DNA of 6,946 bases from an uncultured Planctomycetaceae bacterium. Its GTDB lineage: Bacteria; Planctomycetota; Planctomycetia; Pirellulales; Lacipirellulaceae. The notes under the pieces are model-generated. The model saw nothing but the letters and a program-made list of their open reading frames with translations. It searched no databases and was not told the origin of the DNA. Each line of letters begins with the position of its first letter. The first letter of the stretch is position 1. The position numbers were made by a program, and so were the translations under genes. Shown here in pieces: positions 1-6,052 of this stretch. Where the stretch lies: positions 1 through 6,946 of the forward strand of contig CALMBE010000011.1 in the NCBI GenBank assembly GCA_937860165.1, in the 5' to 3' direction.

Positions 1-6
1 GGCGAC

Positions 7-150
7 AAAGGGGGCAGGTCCATATTAACGCGATGCGTCGAGTGGCATAGGTTCCGTTTATGCCTTGTGCCGTGAGTATTACACCGGGGAGATTGGTTTA
101 CAACTTCTTAAATCGGAGCGTCCAGAAACGAACCTGTCGCCTTTTCTCCC
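7..150 (+). mobile_element. Miniature Y1-transposase-derived element, copy A (remnant)
   Basis: A short non-autonomous element is suggested by two ends that are roughly inverted: AAAGGGGGCAGGTCCATAT at 7-25 and AACCTGTCGCCTTTTC at 131-146. Between them, an ATG at 60 opens a reading frame whose first ~22 codons (MPCAVSITPGRLVYNFLNR...) resemble the N-terminus of Y1 (HUH) REP-associated transposases, which typically begin MPR...G..YHV.NRG. The frame closes at 177-179 after 39 codons, and the catalytic HUH and tyrosine regions are absent, so it cannot be active. A diverged second copy, about 85% identical by eye over ~75 bases, lies at 5469-5546. The family assignment rests on the short N-terminal similarity and is tentative. 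Confidence 0.5.
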
Positions 151-222
151 ACGCGAGGTTTTATACAGAGCTTATCTGACCCCTTTTCCGGTCCGTATAA
201 AATCCAGAGCTTAGGCGCGAAG

Positions 223-250
223 TTGATGCTATTTAGCCCCGTGTTACATT
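223..250 (+). promoter_or_regulatory. Candidate sigma70-like promoter for the PEP-CTERM gene
   Basis: TTGATG (223-228) and TACATT (245-250) are separated by 16 bases, each matching four of six consensus positions. The predicted start would lie about 35-40 bases before the ATG at 295. This is weak sequence-only evidence in an AT-richer patch, and planctomycete promoters often deviate from this consensus. Confidence 0.25.
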
Positions 251-294
251 TTTTTCCGAACGACCCATAGCCAGGTCTTCCGGCAAGGTTTAAA

Positions 295-981
295 ATGGGT
301 AAAAGTCTGGTTCCGAAACAAACATCCCTTCGAAAGTGCGATCCGTTGAGTCGAATTATCGAGACCGGACTACTCGCCCTCGCCGTGCCGGCAATCTTTC
401 TGCTCGGCGTCGAGACGCGCTCACTGCGCGCCGCGCAAGTCGTCGTCAGTTTCTCGACAGCTCCGCCAAACGCGTTTCTTGATCCTGCATACTACCATTC
501 TGCAGGACTCACCCTCGGCGACAGCCATTACGTCACGTCGACCTTGCAGGGAAGTCCTGCACTTGTTGTCAGCCAAAACGCGATGACTACCCTACCCATC
601 ACCGGCGATTTCTCGACGGGGGTCACAGCTCTCTCCGTCGAGATCGCGCCATTCTTTCAGGGAGCCGCCGTTTATCATTTGGTCGCCTTCGACGTCGACT
701 CACTACCGATTCTTGACCATAGCATCCGCATCGTCCAGGATGAAAACGATCCCTTGTCCGGCCCATTCGGCTACGTCAAGCTCGGCCTCGGCCCGCTCAA
801 GCGACTGGCAACGTCGTTCCAGTTGACCAGTTCATTCGAACGCGGCTACGGTCAGCTCACGGCGATCGATTACGGAATTCGTACCATTAGTTTCACACCC
901 GTCCCAGAACCGATGTCGGCGTCCATCGCGTTAGCGGCCGTCGCGATGCTGATTCTTCACCCGCGGAACTCGCTCAAGTGA
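295..981 (+). CDS. PEP-CTERM sorting-domain protein of unknown function
   Basis: This 228-residue exported protein has a basic N-terminal stretch (K3, K8, R13, K14, R20), a hydrophobic core at about residues 25-39 and a likely signal-peptidase site near Ala46-Ala47. The C-terminus has the tripartite PEP-CTERM signal: PVPEP with P204-E205-P206, a hydrophobic segment at about 208-221, and a short basic tail with R224 and K228. In organisms with an exosortase such proteins are cut at this signal and released to, or retained at, the cell surface. The middle (about 48-200) is rich in small, Thr/Ser and beta-prone residues; I recognise no named domain in it. AAGG at 285-288 lies six bases before the ATG, supporting this start. 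It stands alone between mobile-element remnants, and repeat copy A begins immediately at its stop. Sorting class is fairly sure; function is unknown. Confidence 0.8.
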   Translation: MGKSLVPKQTSLRKCDPLSRIIETGLLALAVPAIFLLGVETRSLRAAQVVVSFSTAPPNAFLDPAYYHSAGLTLGDSHYVTSTLQGSPALVVSQNAMTTLPITGDFSTGVTALSVEIAPFFQGAAVYHLVAFDVDSLPILDHSIRIVQDENDPLSGPFGYVKLGLGPLKRLATSFQLTSSFERGYGQLTAIDYGIRTISFTPVPEPMSASIALAAVAMLILHPRNSLK

Positions 982-1173
982 AGAAACGGGGACAGGTCCA
1001 TATATGCCTGGACCTCAGGTGGTTTCCAACCTCAAACTTAACACTTTGGATGCTGAATTCGTAGCGTTTTTGGACGACATTCGCCTATCATGACCTGAGA
1101 TTGCAGGTTGGATGATGCAAAGATTTAGAGCCTATCCGAGAACCCAAACGTAGGACGGTCCCCTGGGCCGTAC
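980..1173 (+). repeat. ~190-bp dispersed repeat, copy A
   Basis: This non-coding stretch begins with GAAGAAACGGGGACAGGTCC at the stop codon of the preceding gene and ends with CCCTGGGCCGTAC. It matches copy B (5856-6052) in the same orientation, about 88% identical by eye with a few indels; the longest exact shared block is about 29 bases, within 1046-1074. Copy A contains an in-frame TAG at 1126 in the frame of the downstream transposase remnant. Its last ~40 bases correspond to the left arm of the inverted repeat at 6010-6120, but here the right arm is missing and transposase sequence takes its place. Confidence 0.85.
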
Positions 1174-1497
1174 CTGCTCCGCGAGGACTTTCAGCGATTC
1201 CGGGAATACGTTAGCCCCACCTGGGCGAGGAAGTTTCTCGATGAGTGGACAACCCAGGCCATGCGCTCGCGGCTGGAGTCGCTGAAGAAAGTGGCTCGTA
1301 CGCTCCGGCCACTGATTCTCAACTGGTTCCACGCCCGGGGCGAGATTTCAGCCGGTGCCGTCGAGGGTTTGAACAACAAAGTGAAATTGGTAACCAGAAA
1401 TTCCTACGGCTTCCTCACCCCCGAAATCGCAAAACTCGCTCTCGTTCATAACCTCGGAAAACTCCCAGAGTCACACTTCACCCACAGATTCTGCTGA
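1171..1497 (+). pseudogene. ISL3-family transposase, C-terminal remnant
   Basis: The frame from 1171 to the TGA at 1495-1497 reads about 108 residues that match the C-terminal end of ISL3-family DDE transposases. It shows YLLREDFQRFREYVSPTWA at the start, an ARGEISAGAVEGLNNKVK block, and a tail resembling SYGF...ALVHNLGKLPES...THRFC. The Glu of AVEG would be the last acidic residue of the DDE triad. Family members are usually around 400 residues, so about three quarters, including the first two catalytic Asp residues and the N-terminal zinc-binding region, is missing. No start codon fits: the frame is stopped by TAG at 1126 in the adjoining repeat, and ATG 1261 would start inside the domain. 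A non-functional relic. Confidence 0.85.
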
Positions 1498-1738
1498 GGA
1501 GGCTGTTTTCAAGGCGCTCAGCAAGTTATGAATCCTTAACTCGCGCTTTTTTTCAAAGAATTGCCGGAACTGCGGAATACCTTGTTCCAGCCCGCTACCT
1601 GCGAAGCATTGCATCGCGGCTGATCACCAATTAAGACTCTAATCCGCATAACCCGCTTCACTGCACACTAGCGGTTGGCACGCTGGTTACGGCTAATAAG
1701 TCGTCAATTCCCTTTCGCAAGGGTCCTTTTGTTTACCC
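1498..1738. other. Intergenic stretch without recognised gene
   Basis: I see no coding frame of credible length on either strand and no tRNA-like cloverleaf. The only structure noticed is a small hairpin, CCCTT-TCGC-AAGGG, near 1710-1723, followed by a pyrimidine-rich run. Its five-pair stem is too weak to call a terminator. The stretch may include the degraded right end of the ISL3 element. Confidence 0.5.
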
Positions 1739-1767
1739 TTGTGCGTTGGCGGTAGATACATTATGAT
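1739..1767 (+). promoter_or_regulatory. Candidate sigma70-like promoter upstream of the leader RNA/terminator
   Basis: TTGTGC (1739-1744) and TATGAT (1762-1767) are separated by exactly 17 bases. The -10 matches five of six consensus bases and the -35 matches at its TTG. A transcript would start near 1774 and meet the strong terminator at 1880-1928 before reaching the operon. This is a motif match only. Confidence 0.35.
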
Positions 1768-1773
1768 GCAGTC

Positions 1774-1928
1774 AACTGTGGAGAAGGCTGCAATGAATGT
1801 TGCAGCCATGGACGACAGATCGTTCTTCGGATGATTAGATAAAGGGCAACCTGAGAAGTCAGGGGGCTCGTTGACGAATAAACCGATGTGGAGCGGCGCC
1901 GTTGGCGCCGCTCCACATCGGTTTTTTT
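1774..1928 (+). ncRNA. Candidate ~155-nt terminated RNA (sRNA or attenuated leader)
   Basis: This span is bounded by the candidate promoter at 1739-1767 and the strong terminator ending at 1928. It contains an internal hairpin, GGCTGCAA (1786-1793), a six-base loop, and TTGCAGCC (1800-1807), with eight perfect pairs. No credible protein is encoded. It could be a free-standing small RNA, or a leader whose terminator limits transcription into the glycan operon starting 179 bases downstream. I found no alternative antiterminator pairing and recognise no known riboswitch. The 5' end is inferred. Confidence 0.3.
1880..1928 (+). terminator. Strong intrinsic terminator with 21-bp perfect stem
   Basis: The arms 1880-1900 and 1904-1924 are perfectly complementary over 21 bases around a three-base loop, GTT (1901-1903). 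A run of seven T follows (1922-1928), the first three within the stem. This is the textbook form of a Rho-independent terminator on the + strand, and the stem is unusually long and perfect. It isolates the operon from upstream transcription unless it is read through or conditionally opened. Confidence 0.85.
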
Positions 1929-1953
1929 ATTGCTCTGGTTTTTTTATTGCTAT
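1920..1953 (+). repeat. 17-bp tandem duplication over the terminator T-tract
   Basis: GGTTTTTTTATTGCTCT (1920-1936) is followed directly by GGTTTTTTTATTGCTAT (1937-1953), with 16 of 17 bases identical. The first unit includes the foot of the terminator stem and its T-tract; the second gives a second T-run without a stem. It looks like a slippage duplication. Confidence 0.85.
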
Positions 1954-2106
1954 CTCTTTTTCATTCGGGTTACGGCGCAGTTTGCGGCGCGACCAAGTCA
2001 GAGTCCATCGTAGTTCCCACGGCGAGCAGGCCTGAAGGCGAATTCACTGCCGTAGGACTCGTGGTCGAAAAGTTTCTGCAGTCCAAATCAGATGGGTAGG
2101 TGACCT

Positions 2107-3327
2107 ATGAATTCCATTCGACCCCTCTTTGTATCGACTTATCCTCCCGAAGAATGCGGCTTGGCGACCTTTACGAAGGACTCGGCCGATGCCGTGGATA
2201 TGGCGGCAGGCCACAACGTATCCCGCGTCGCGGCGATCCAAAAGATCCGGCAGCTTCCAGCGAGTGATCCCCGTGTAGTTCACATCATCGACAATAGTCG
2301 TCCTAGCGCGTATCGCTTCGCCGCCGAGGTGGTAAATAAGGGGCCTTGCGACATCGTGAGTTTGCAGCACGAATTCGGCCTTTATCCCGAGGAATGGGGT
2401 TCCCGCATACTCGACTTCATGCGGGCTTGCGAGAAGCCAGTCGTAACAACTTTCCATACACTGCTGACCGAACCTGAGGCACTTCCGAGAAAGATCGTCC
2501 AGGATCTCGCGAAGAACAGCCAAGGAATCATAGTGATGACCAAGATCGCCGCTCGGTTGCTGGCTGAAGTCTACGGAGTGGTGGGTTCGTCCGTGCAGGT
2601 GATTCCACATGGCGTGCCTGAAGTTCCGTATATCCGAAAAGCCAGCAGCGGCAGTGAGGGTATCCCTAGAAAGATTATTTGCACTTTTGGCCTGATCAAC
2701 CGTGGTAAGGGATTGGAATACATGATCCGCGCGATGCCCGCGATTGTGGCCGCCTGCCCCGAGACGGAATATCACATTGTCGGCGTCACGCATCCCCAGG
2801 TGAAGCGTCAGGAGGGGGAAGTTTATCGCGAGGGGCTGGTCGCTCTGGCCGACTCTTTGGGCGTCGGCGGGAATGTGCAATTTGTCAACGAGTTTCTCAA
2901 TCTCCCGGAGCTCCTCGCGCACTTGCACAAGTGCGATGTCTTTGTGACACCCTATCCTGGTAAGGATCAAATTGCCAGCGGTACGATGGCCTACGCCCTA
3001 GCGGCCGTGGGAGCAGTAGTAAGTACTCCCTACCTCTACGCCAAAGAAGTGCTTGCCGAAGGGCGCGGAATACTTGTTCCCTTTGCCGACAGTGCGGCGA
3101 TGGCCGAAGCATCGTTGCGACTGCTGACGGATGCCACGTTGCTTGCCGAAACCCGGCGCCGGGCCTACCAATATGCCAAACCGATGTTTTGGCCCAACGT
3201 GGGTCAGAAGTATTTGGACTTTTTCGACCAAGTCGTGGCCGAGAGCCACATTCAGTCGATGCCTTTCTTTCCCAGGATCTCGCTGCAAGGCGGCGAGAGT
3301 CAACACGAAGACCTCTTACACAGGTGA
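2107..3327 (+). CDS. GT4-like (GT-B fold) glycosyltransferase
   Basis: This 406-residue protein has the two Rossmann-like halves of a GT-B glycosyltransferase. The N-terminal acceptor half shows [13 protein letters not shown] (10-22), typical of a GT4 subgroup, then SLQHEFG (85-91) and TTFHT (114-118). IPHG near residue 168 marks the linker. The donor half starts with GLINRGKG (195-202), the phosphate-contacting glycine/lysine block. Its usual EX7E region is altered: D287[11 protein letters not shown] has no glutamate at either canonical position. It likely transfers a sugar from a nucleotide donor to a glycan or lipid acceptor in the cytoplasm; donor and acceptor cannot be read from sequence. 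AGGTGA at 2098-2103 precedes the ATG by three bases. It is the first gene of a three-gene operon; its stop is five bases before the next ATG. Family is sure, specificity unknown. Confidence 0.9.
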   Translation: MNSIRPLFVSTYPPEECGLATFTKDSADAVDMAAGHNVSRVAAIQKIRQLPASDPRVVHIIDNSRPSAYRFAAEVVNKGPCDIVSLQHEFGLYPEEWGSRILDFMRACEKPVVTTFHTLLTEPEALPRKIVQDLAKNSQGIIVMTKIAARLLAEVYGVVGSSVQVIPHGVPEVPYIRKASSGSEGIPRKIICTFGLINRGKGLEYMIRAMPAIVAACPETEYHIVGVTHPQVKRQEGEVYREGLVALADSLGVGGNVQFVNEFLNLPELLAHLHKCDVFVTPYPGKDQIASGTMAYALAAVGAVVSTPYLYAKEVLAEGRGILVPFADSAAMAEASLRLLTDATLLAETRRRAYQYAKPMFWPNVGQKYLDFFDQVVAESHIQSMPFFPRISLQGGESQHEDLLHR

Positions 3328-3332
3328 TCCGC

Positions 3333-4409
3333 ATGTCAGATCGCAATTTATTTTCGTTAGCTCACTTGGACCGCATGACGGACTCTACGGGCTTAATTCA
3401 GCACGCCATTTATAGTATTCCGCGGCGCGAAAGCGGTTATACGACCGACGACAACGCTCGGGCCCTCCGCCTTTGCGCACGTCTCTGGGGCGAGCAACCC
3501 AATGAGGCCCTGTTGACGCGAGTGGGGTGCTATTTGGGCTTTTTGGAACATGCCCGGTGCCCCGTTCGTGGATTCCATAATTTCATGAGCTACCAGCGCG
3601 ATTGGCTGGATGCCGCAGGCACGGGTGATTGTCAAGGACAAGCCGTATTGGCACTGGCCGAAGTGCTCGGCAGTCGATTACCAGTTGGTTTCCGCGAATT
3701 AGCGGGTGAGCTACTCGATGCCGTCCTTCCGGCGCTGGCTGAACTGCGGAGCTTGCGGGCCCAGGCCTATATAATCCAGGCCTACGTCCAGTTGTGGCGC
3801 GCCGGGGTTGAGGAGATTGGCCCGTTGGAGAATGTCGCCCGACTTGCAGCGAATCGGTTGGTCGAGTGCTACGACCGCTCGCAACGGCCCGATTGGCCGT
3901 GGTTCGAGTCGCGGATGACCTATGCCAACGCGGTGCTGCCTCATGCGTTGTTCGACGCTGCCGAGCGTTGGCCTCATGAAGGGTTTCTCGCAGTCGCTAA
4001 ATCCTCCTTCGCCTTTCTCGATTTGGTCACCACGGCCGACGGCGTTTTTTGGCCGATTGGCAACCGCGATTGGTATCCACACGGAGAAGAGAAGTCGCTG
4101 TATGACCAACAACCCGTCGAGGCTTCCACGATGGCTACCGCGGCACTGGCGGGTTTGAAGTTAATTGGCGACGACAACTATCTAGCCGTGTTTCGGCGGG
4201 CCCACGACTGGTTTCACGGCAAGAATAGTTTGAACCAACCCTTGGCCGACGTGTCGTGCGGGGGCTGCTTTGACGGACTTCAACAGGAAGGGGTCAATAA
4301 GAACCAAGGTGCCGAGTCGACACTCGCTTATCTGTGGACCGCATGGCATACCGCTGAAGCCCTACCTAGGGGGCAGACTTCCCAGGCCATTGCCATCGCC
4401 AGTTCGTAG
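3333..4409 (+). CDS. Predicted (alpha/alpha)-barrel glycan-acting protein, activity unknown
   Basis: This 358-residue protein begins at ATG 3333, five bases after the glycosyltransferase stop, with an AGGTGA ribosome site (3322-3327) overlapping that stop. The frame is open upstream to 3189, but that would overlap the previous gene by ~140 bases. It is mostly amphipathic helices with conserved-looking aromatic and acidic blocks: GYTTDDNAR (35-43), FHNFMSYQRDWLD (81-93), WPWFESRMTYAN (188-199), WPIGNRDWYPHGEE (240-253), DQQPVEAST, and NQGAEST (324-330). This resembles six-hairpin glycosidase-like folds. As I recall, related domains occur as C-terminal extensions of GT4 proteins, which would explain the tight coupling here. 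Candidate acidic residues are D39, D40, E192, E263 and E328, but which are catalytic is not known. Database labels of such proteins as glycosyltransferase probably come from the fused versions. No signal peptide, so cytoplasmic. Confidence 0.85.
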   Translation: MSDRNLFSLAHLDRMTDSTGLIQHAIYSIPRRESGYTTDDNARALRLCARLWGEQPNEALLTRVGCYLGFLEHARCPVRGFHNFMSYQRDWLDAAGTGDCQGQAVLALAEVLGSRLPVGFRELAGELLDAVLPALAELRSLRAQAYIIQAYVQLWRAGVEEIGPLENVARLAANRLVECYDRSQRPDWPWFESRMTYANAVLPHALFDAAERWPHEGFLAVAKSSFAFLDLVTTADGVFWPIGNRDWYPHGEEKSLYDQQPVEASTMATAALAGLKLIGDDNYLAVFRRAHDWFHGKNSLNQPLADVSCGGCFDGLQQEGVNKNQGAESTLAYLWTAWHTAEALPRGQTSQAIAIASS

Positions 4410-4457
4410 TGAAAACAAATCCATTTCTCATTTGATACCACCTTCAAGGACAACGAA

Positions 4458-5462
4458 ATGACTCGGGAATCGACTCGCCCTAGCTTGCACAAGGAATTGT
4501 TCCATCGCCACGTCGCGAACCCGATCCTCACGGCAGCGGATTGGCCTTATCCTGCCCACACCGTGTTCAACGCCGGGGCGTGCCAACTGGGGGACGAGAC
4601 CATCCTATTGGTGCGAGTCGAAGATCGGAGGGGCCACTCGCACTTGACGGTCGCCCGCAGCAACGATGGCATCTCGAACTGGCGCATCGACACCAAGCCA
4701 ATCTTCTCGCCCGACGAATCAAACTTTCCAGAGGAGGCGTGGGGTGTCGAAGATCCACGCCTTACCTGGGTGGCGGAGCGGGAAGAGTGGATCATTGCTT
4801 ACACCGCTTATTCGCCCAGCGGGCCAATGGTCTCGCTGGCACGCACCAAAGATTTTACTTCATTCACTCGGCTTGGCCCGGTGATGCCGCCCGAGGACAA
4901 AGACGCCGCGATCTTTCCCCGCCGGTTTGGAAATCGCTACGCGATGATCCATCGACCCGTTTCGGCTGGCAGTTCGGGGGCGCACATCTGGCTTTCTTTC
5001 TCGCCCGATCTCACTCACTGGGGAGATCACCACATCTTGCTCCACGCACGGCGCGGTGCCTGGTGGGACGCCAATAAGATCGGCCTCAGCCCGCCACCAC
5101 TCGAAACGCCCGAAGGATGGTTGATCCTTTACCACGGCGTGCGGCACACCCCGGGCGGGTGCATCTACCGGTTGGGCTTGGCTTTGTTGGACTTGGAAAA
5201 TCCATGGCAAGTTCTGCGTCGCAGCGATGAGTGGATATTTGCACCCGAGGCGTCCTATGAGCGGCATGGCGACGTCAACGGTGTGGTCTTTCCCTGCGGT
5301 TGGATACTGGACCCGATTACCGATGTGATCCGCATGTACTATGGGGGTGCCGACTCCTGCCTCGCACTCGCCACGGCTCAGCTTTCCGATATCCTCGGCT
5401 ACCTGCGTAATTGTCCAGCCCCGCCGCTAGGTACGCGAACTCGGATGGTGATGTGCGAGTGA
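4458..5462 (+). CDS. GH130-family glycoside phosphorylase/hydrolase
   Basis: This 334-residue protein has the five-bladed beta-propeller pattern of glycoside hydrolase family 130. Landmarks are FNAGA (37-41), LLVRVEDRRGHSHL (50-63), GVEDPRLT (96-103), KDAAIFPRR (148-156), WWDANKIGLSPPP (202-214), LILYHGV (222-228), GDVNGVVFPCG (271-281) and YYGGAD (294-299). In characterised members the Asp of the EDPR block (here D99) is the general acid, and many are inverting phosphorylases of beta-mannosides; other subgroups are mannosidases. I cannot place this one in a subgroup by eye, so phosphorylase versus hydrolase stays open. No signal peptide is present, suggesting a cytoplasmic role. AAGGA at 4446-4450 lies seven bases before the ATG. 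It is the last operon gene, 48 bases after the barrel gene; a mobile-element remnant starts just after its stop and no clear terminator follows. Confidence 0.92.
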   Translation: MTRESTRPSLHKELFHRHVANPILTAADWPYPAHTVFNAGACQLGDETILLVRVEDRRGHSHLTVARSNDGISNWRIDTKPIFSPDESNFPEEAWGVEDPRLTWVAEREEWIIAYTAYSPSGPMVSLARTKDFTSFTRLGPVMPPEDKDAAIFPRRFGNRYAMIHRPVSAGSSGAHIWLSFSPDLTHWGDHHILLHARRGAWWDANKIGLSPPPLETPEGWLILYHGVRHTPGGCIYRLGLALLDLENPWQVLRRSDEWIFAPEASYERHGDVNGVVFPCGWILDPITDVIRMYYGGADSCLALATAQLSDILGYLRNCPAPPLGTRTRMVMCE

Positions 5463-5468
5463 GAAAAC

Positions 5469-5576
5469 GAGGCATAGATTCCATTCATGCCTTGAGCCGC
5501 GAGAATTACACCGGGGGATTGGTTTACCACTTCTTAAATCGTGGCGACCGGATATGGACCTGTCCCCTTTTATCCT
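5469..5576 (+). mobile_element. Miniature Y1-transposase-derived element, copy B (remnant)
   Basis: This is the counterpart of the remnant at the left edge of the window, starting about seven bases after the GH130 stop. ATG at 5487 is followed by CCT and an in-frame TGA. After a one-base shift the frame resumes as TGGLVYHFLNRGDR, a closer match to the Y1 transposase N-terminus than copy A. It ends in GGACCTGTCCCCTTTT (5556-5571), the same end motif as copy A in inverted sense. The left end motif seen in copy A at 7-25 is not evident here. Non-coding and inactive. Confidence 0.5.
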
Positions 5577-5589
5577 CCCAGGCGCGCTC

Positions 5590-5666
5590 GTCATCCCCGC
5601 GCAGGCGGGGATCCAGTATTTCACGCTCTAACCTCCGCACTGGATTCCCGCCTGCGTGGGAATGAC
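5590..5666. repeat. 77-bp palindromic REP/MITE-like element
   Basis: Arms 5590-5616 and 5640-5666 are complementary at 24 of 27 positions, with two of the three mismatches being G-T wobbles. Each arm is itself nearly palindromic: CCCCGC-GCAG-GCGGGG at 5595-5610 and ATTCCC-N8-GGGAAT at 5644-5663. The latter has the spacing of the Neisseria dRS3 repeat as I recall it, and similar GTCATTCCCGCG...GGCGGGAATCCAG elements are widespread in bacterial genomes. It could fold into a stable hairpin in read-through transcripts from the GH130 gene; no T-tract follows. Confidence 0.85.
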
Positions 5667-5681
5667 AACTAAGCCTTGTAG

Positions 5682-5766
5682 GGTGGGTAAGACAGCCCCC
5701 ACGTCGCCAGAGATGAATTGTCAATTCCCACCAAAGACCACCAAGATTACAGGGGTCTTACCCACC
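5682..5766. repeat. 85-bp inverted-repeat element (GGTGGGTAAGAC ends)
   Basis: GGTGGGTAAGAC (5682-5693) is perfectly inverted as GTCTTACCCACC (5755-5766), with a 61-base interior lacking coding potential. A similar GGTGGGTGAGGC string follows at 5785-5796, suggesting partial duplication. It is probably another miniature mobile or REP-like unit. Confidence 0.7.
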
Positions 5767-5855
5767 TGAATTGGAATGCGGCCAAAGGTGGGTGAGGCAC
5801 CAACCAACGGAATGCGTTGTGGCAGTGAGGAGTTCTACCAAGAGCCAAAGTTGGA

Positions 5856-6052
5856 GAAGAAAAAGGGGACATGTCCATATACGCCTGGACTTCAGGTGGT
5901 TTCTAACCTCAAACGCAACACTTTGGATGCTGAATTCGTAGCGTTTTGGGGCGACATTTACCTTCCAATAACCCGAAACTGCAGGTTGGATGAAGCAAAG
6001 AATTGGAGCCTATCCGAGAACCCATACGTAGGACGGTCCCCTGGGCCGTACA
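5856..6052 (+). repeat. ~190-bp dispersed repeat, copy B
   Basis: This matches copy A (980-1173) in the same orientation, beginning GAAGAAAAAGGGGAC and ending CCCTGGGCCGTAC. After that last shared base the two copies have nothing in common: here the sequence runs on to a matching inverted arm at 6086-6120, whereas copy A runs into the ISL3 remnant. No protein is credibly encoded. Together with copy A it brackets the glycan operon as direct repeats about 4.9 kb apart. Confidence 0.85.

Larger units (their letters stand above)
5552..5880. repeat. 329-bp segment bounded by 20-bp inverted repeats
   Basis: ATATGGACCTGTCCCCTTTT (5552-5571) and AAAAGGGGACATGTCCATAT (5861-5880) are inverted copies matching at 19 of 20 positions. 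The left arm is also the right end of Y1 remnant B, and the right arm is the start of ~190-bp repeat copy B. Inside lie two unrelated inverted-repeat elements (5590-5666 and 5682-5766). This may be a nested insertion site or two REP-like units facing each other. Confidence 0.75.

Noticed and set aside
1245..1451. 68-codon frame overlapping the ISL3 remnant
   Set aside because: Out of frame with the transposase motifs and without its own signals.
1763..1834. 23-codon frame starting MMQSTVEKAAMN
   Set aside because: The ATG overlaps the candidate -10 box, there is no convincing ribosome site, and the span coincides with a hairpin; more likely part of an RNA.
1902..2099. 65-codon frame just before the glycosyltransferase, with a hydrophobic N-terminus
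   Set aside because: Its only start is a TTG inside the terminator hairpin with no ribosome site. The hydrophobic run comes from translating the T-tracts and their tandem duplication, and the rest shows no domain.
2044..2970. 308-codon minus-strand frame antisense to the glycosyltransferase
   Set aside because: It is a shadow of the GT4 gene, whose motifs are unmistakable; the antisense translation has no recognisable domain.
3189..3332. Upstream extension of the barrel gene to an ATG at 3189
   Set aside because: It would overlap the glycosyltransferase by ~140 bases and add an Arg/Ser-rich non-homologous leader. ATG 3333 has a well-placed AGGTGA and begins the conserved-looking MSDRNLFSLAHLDRMTD.
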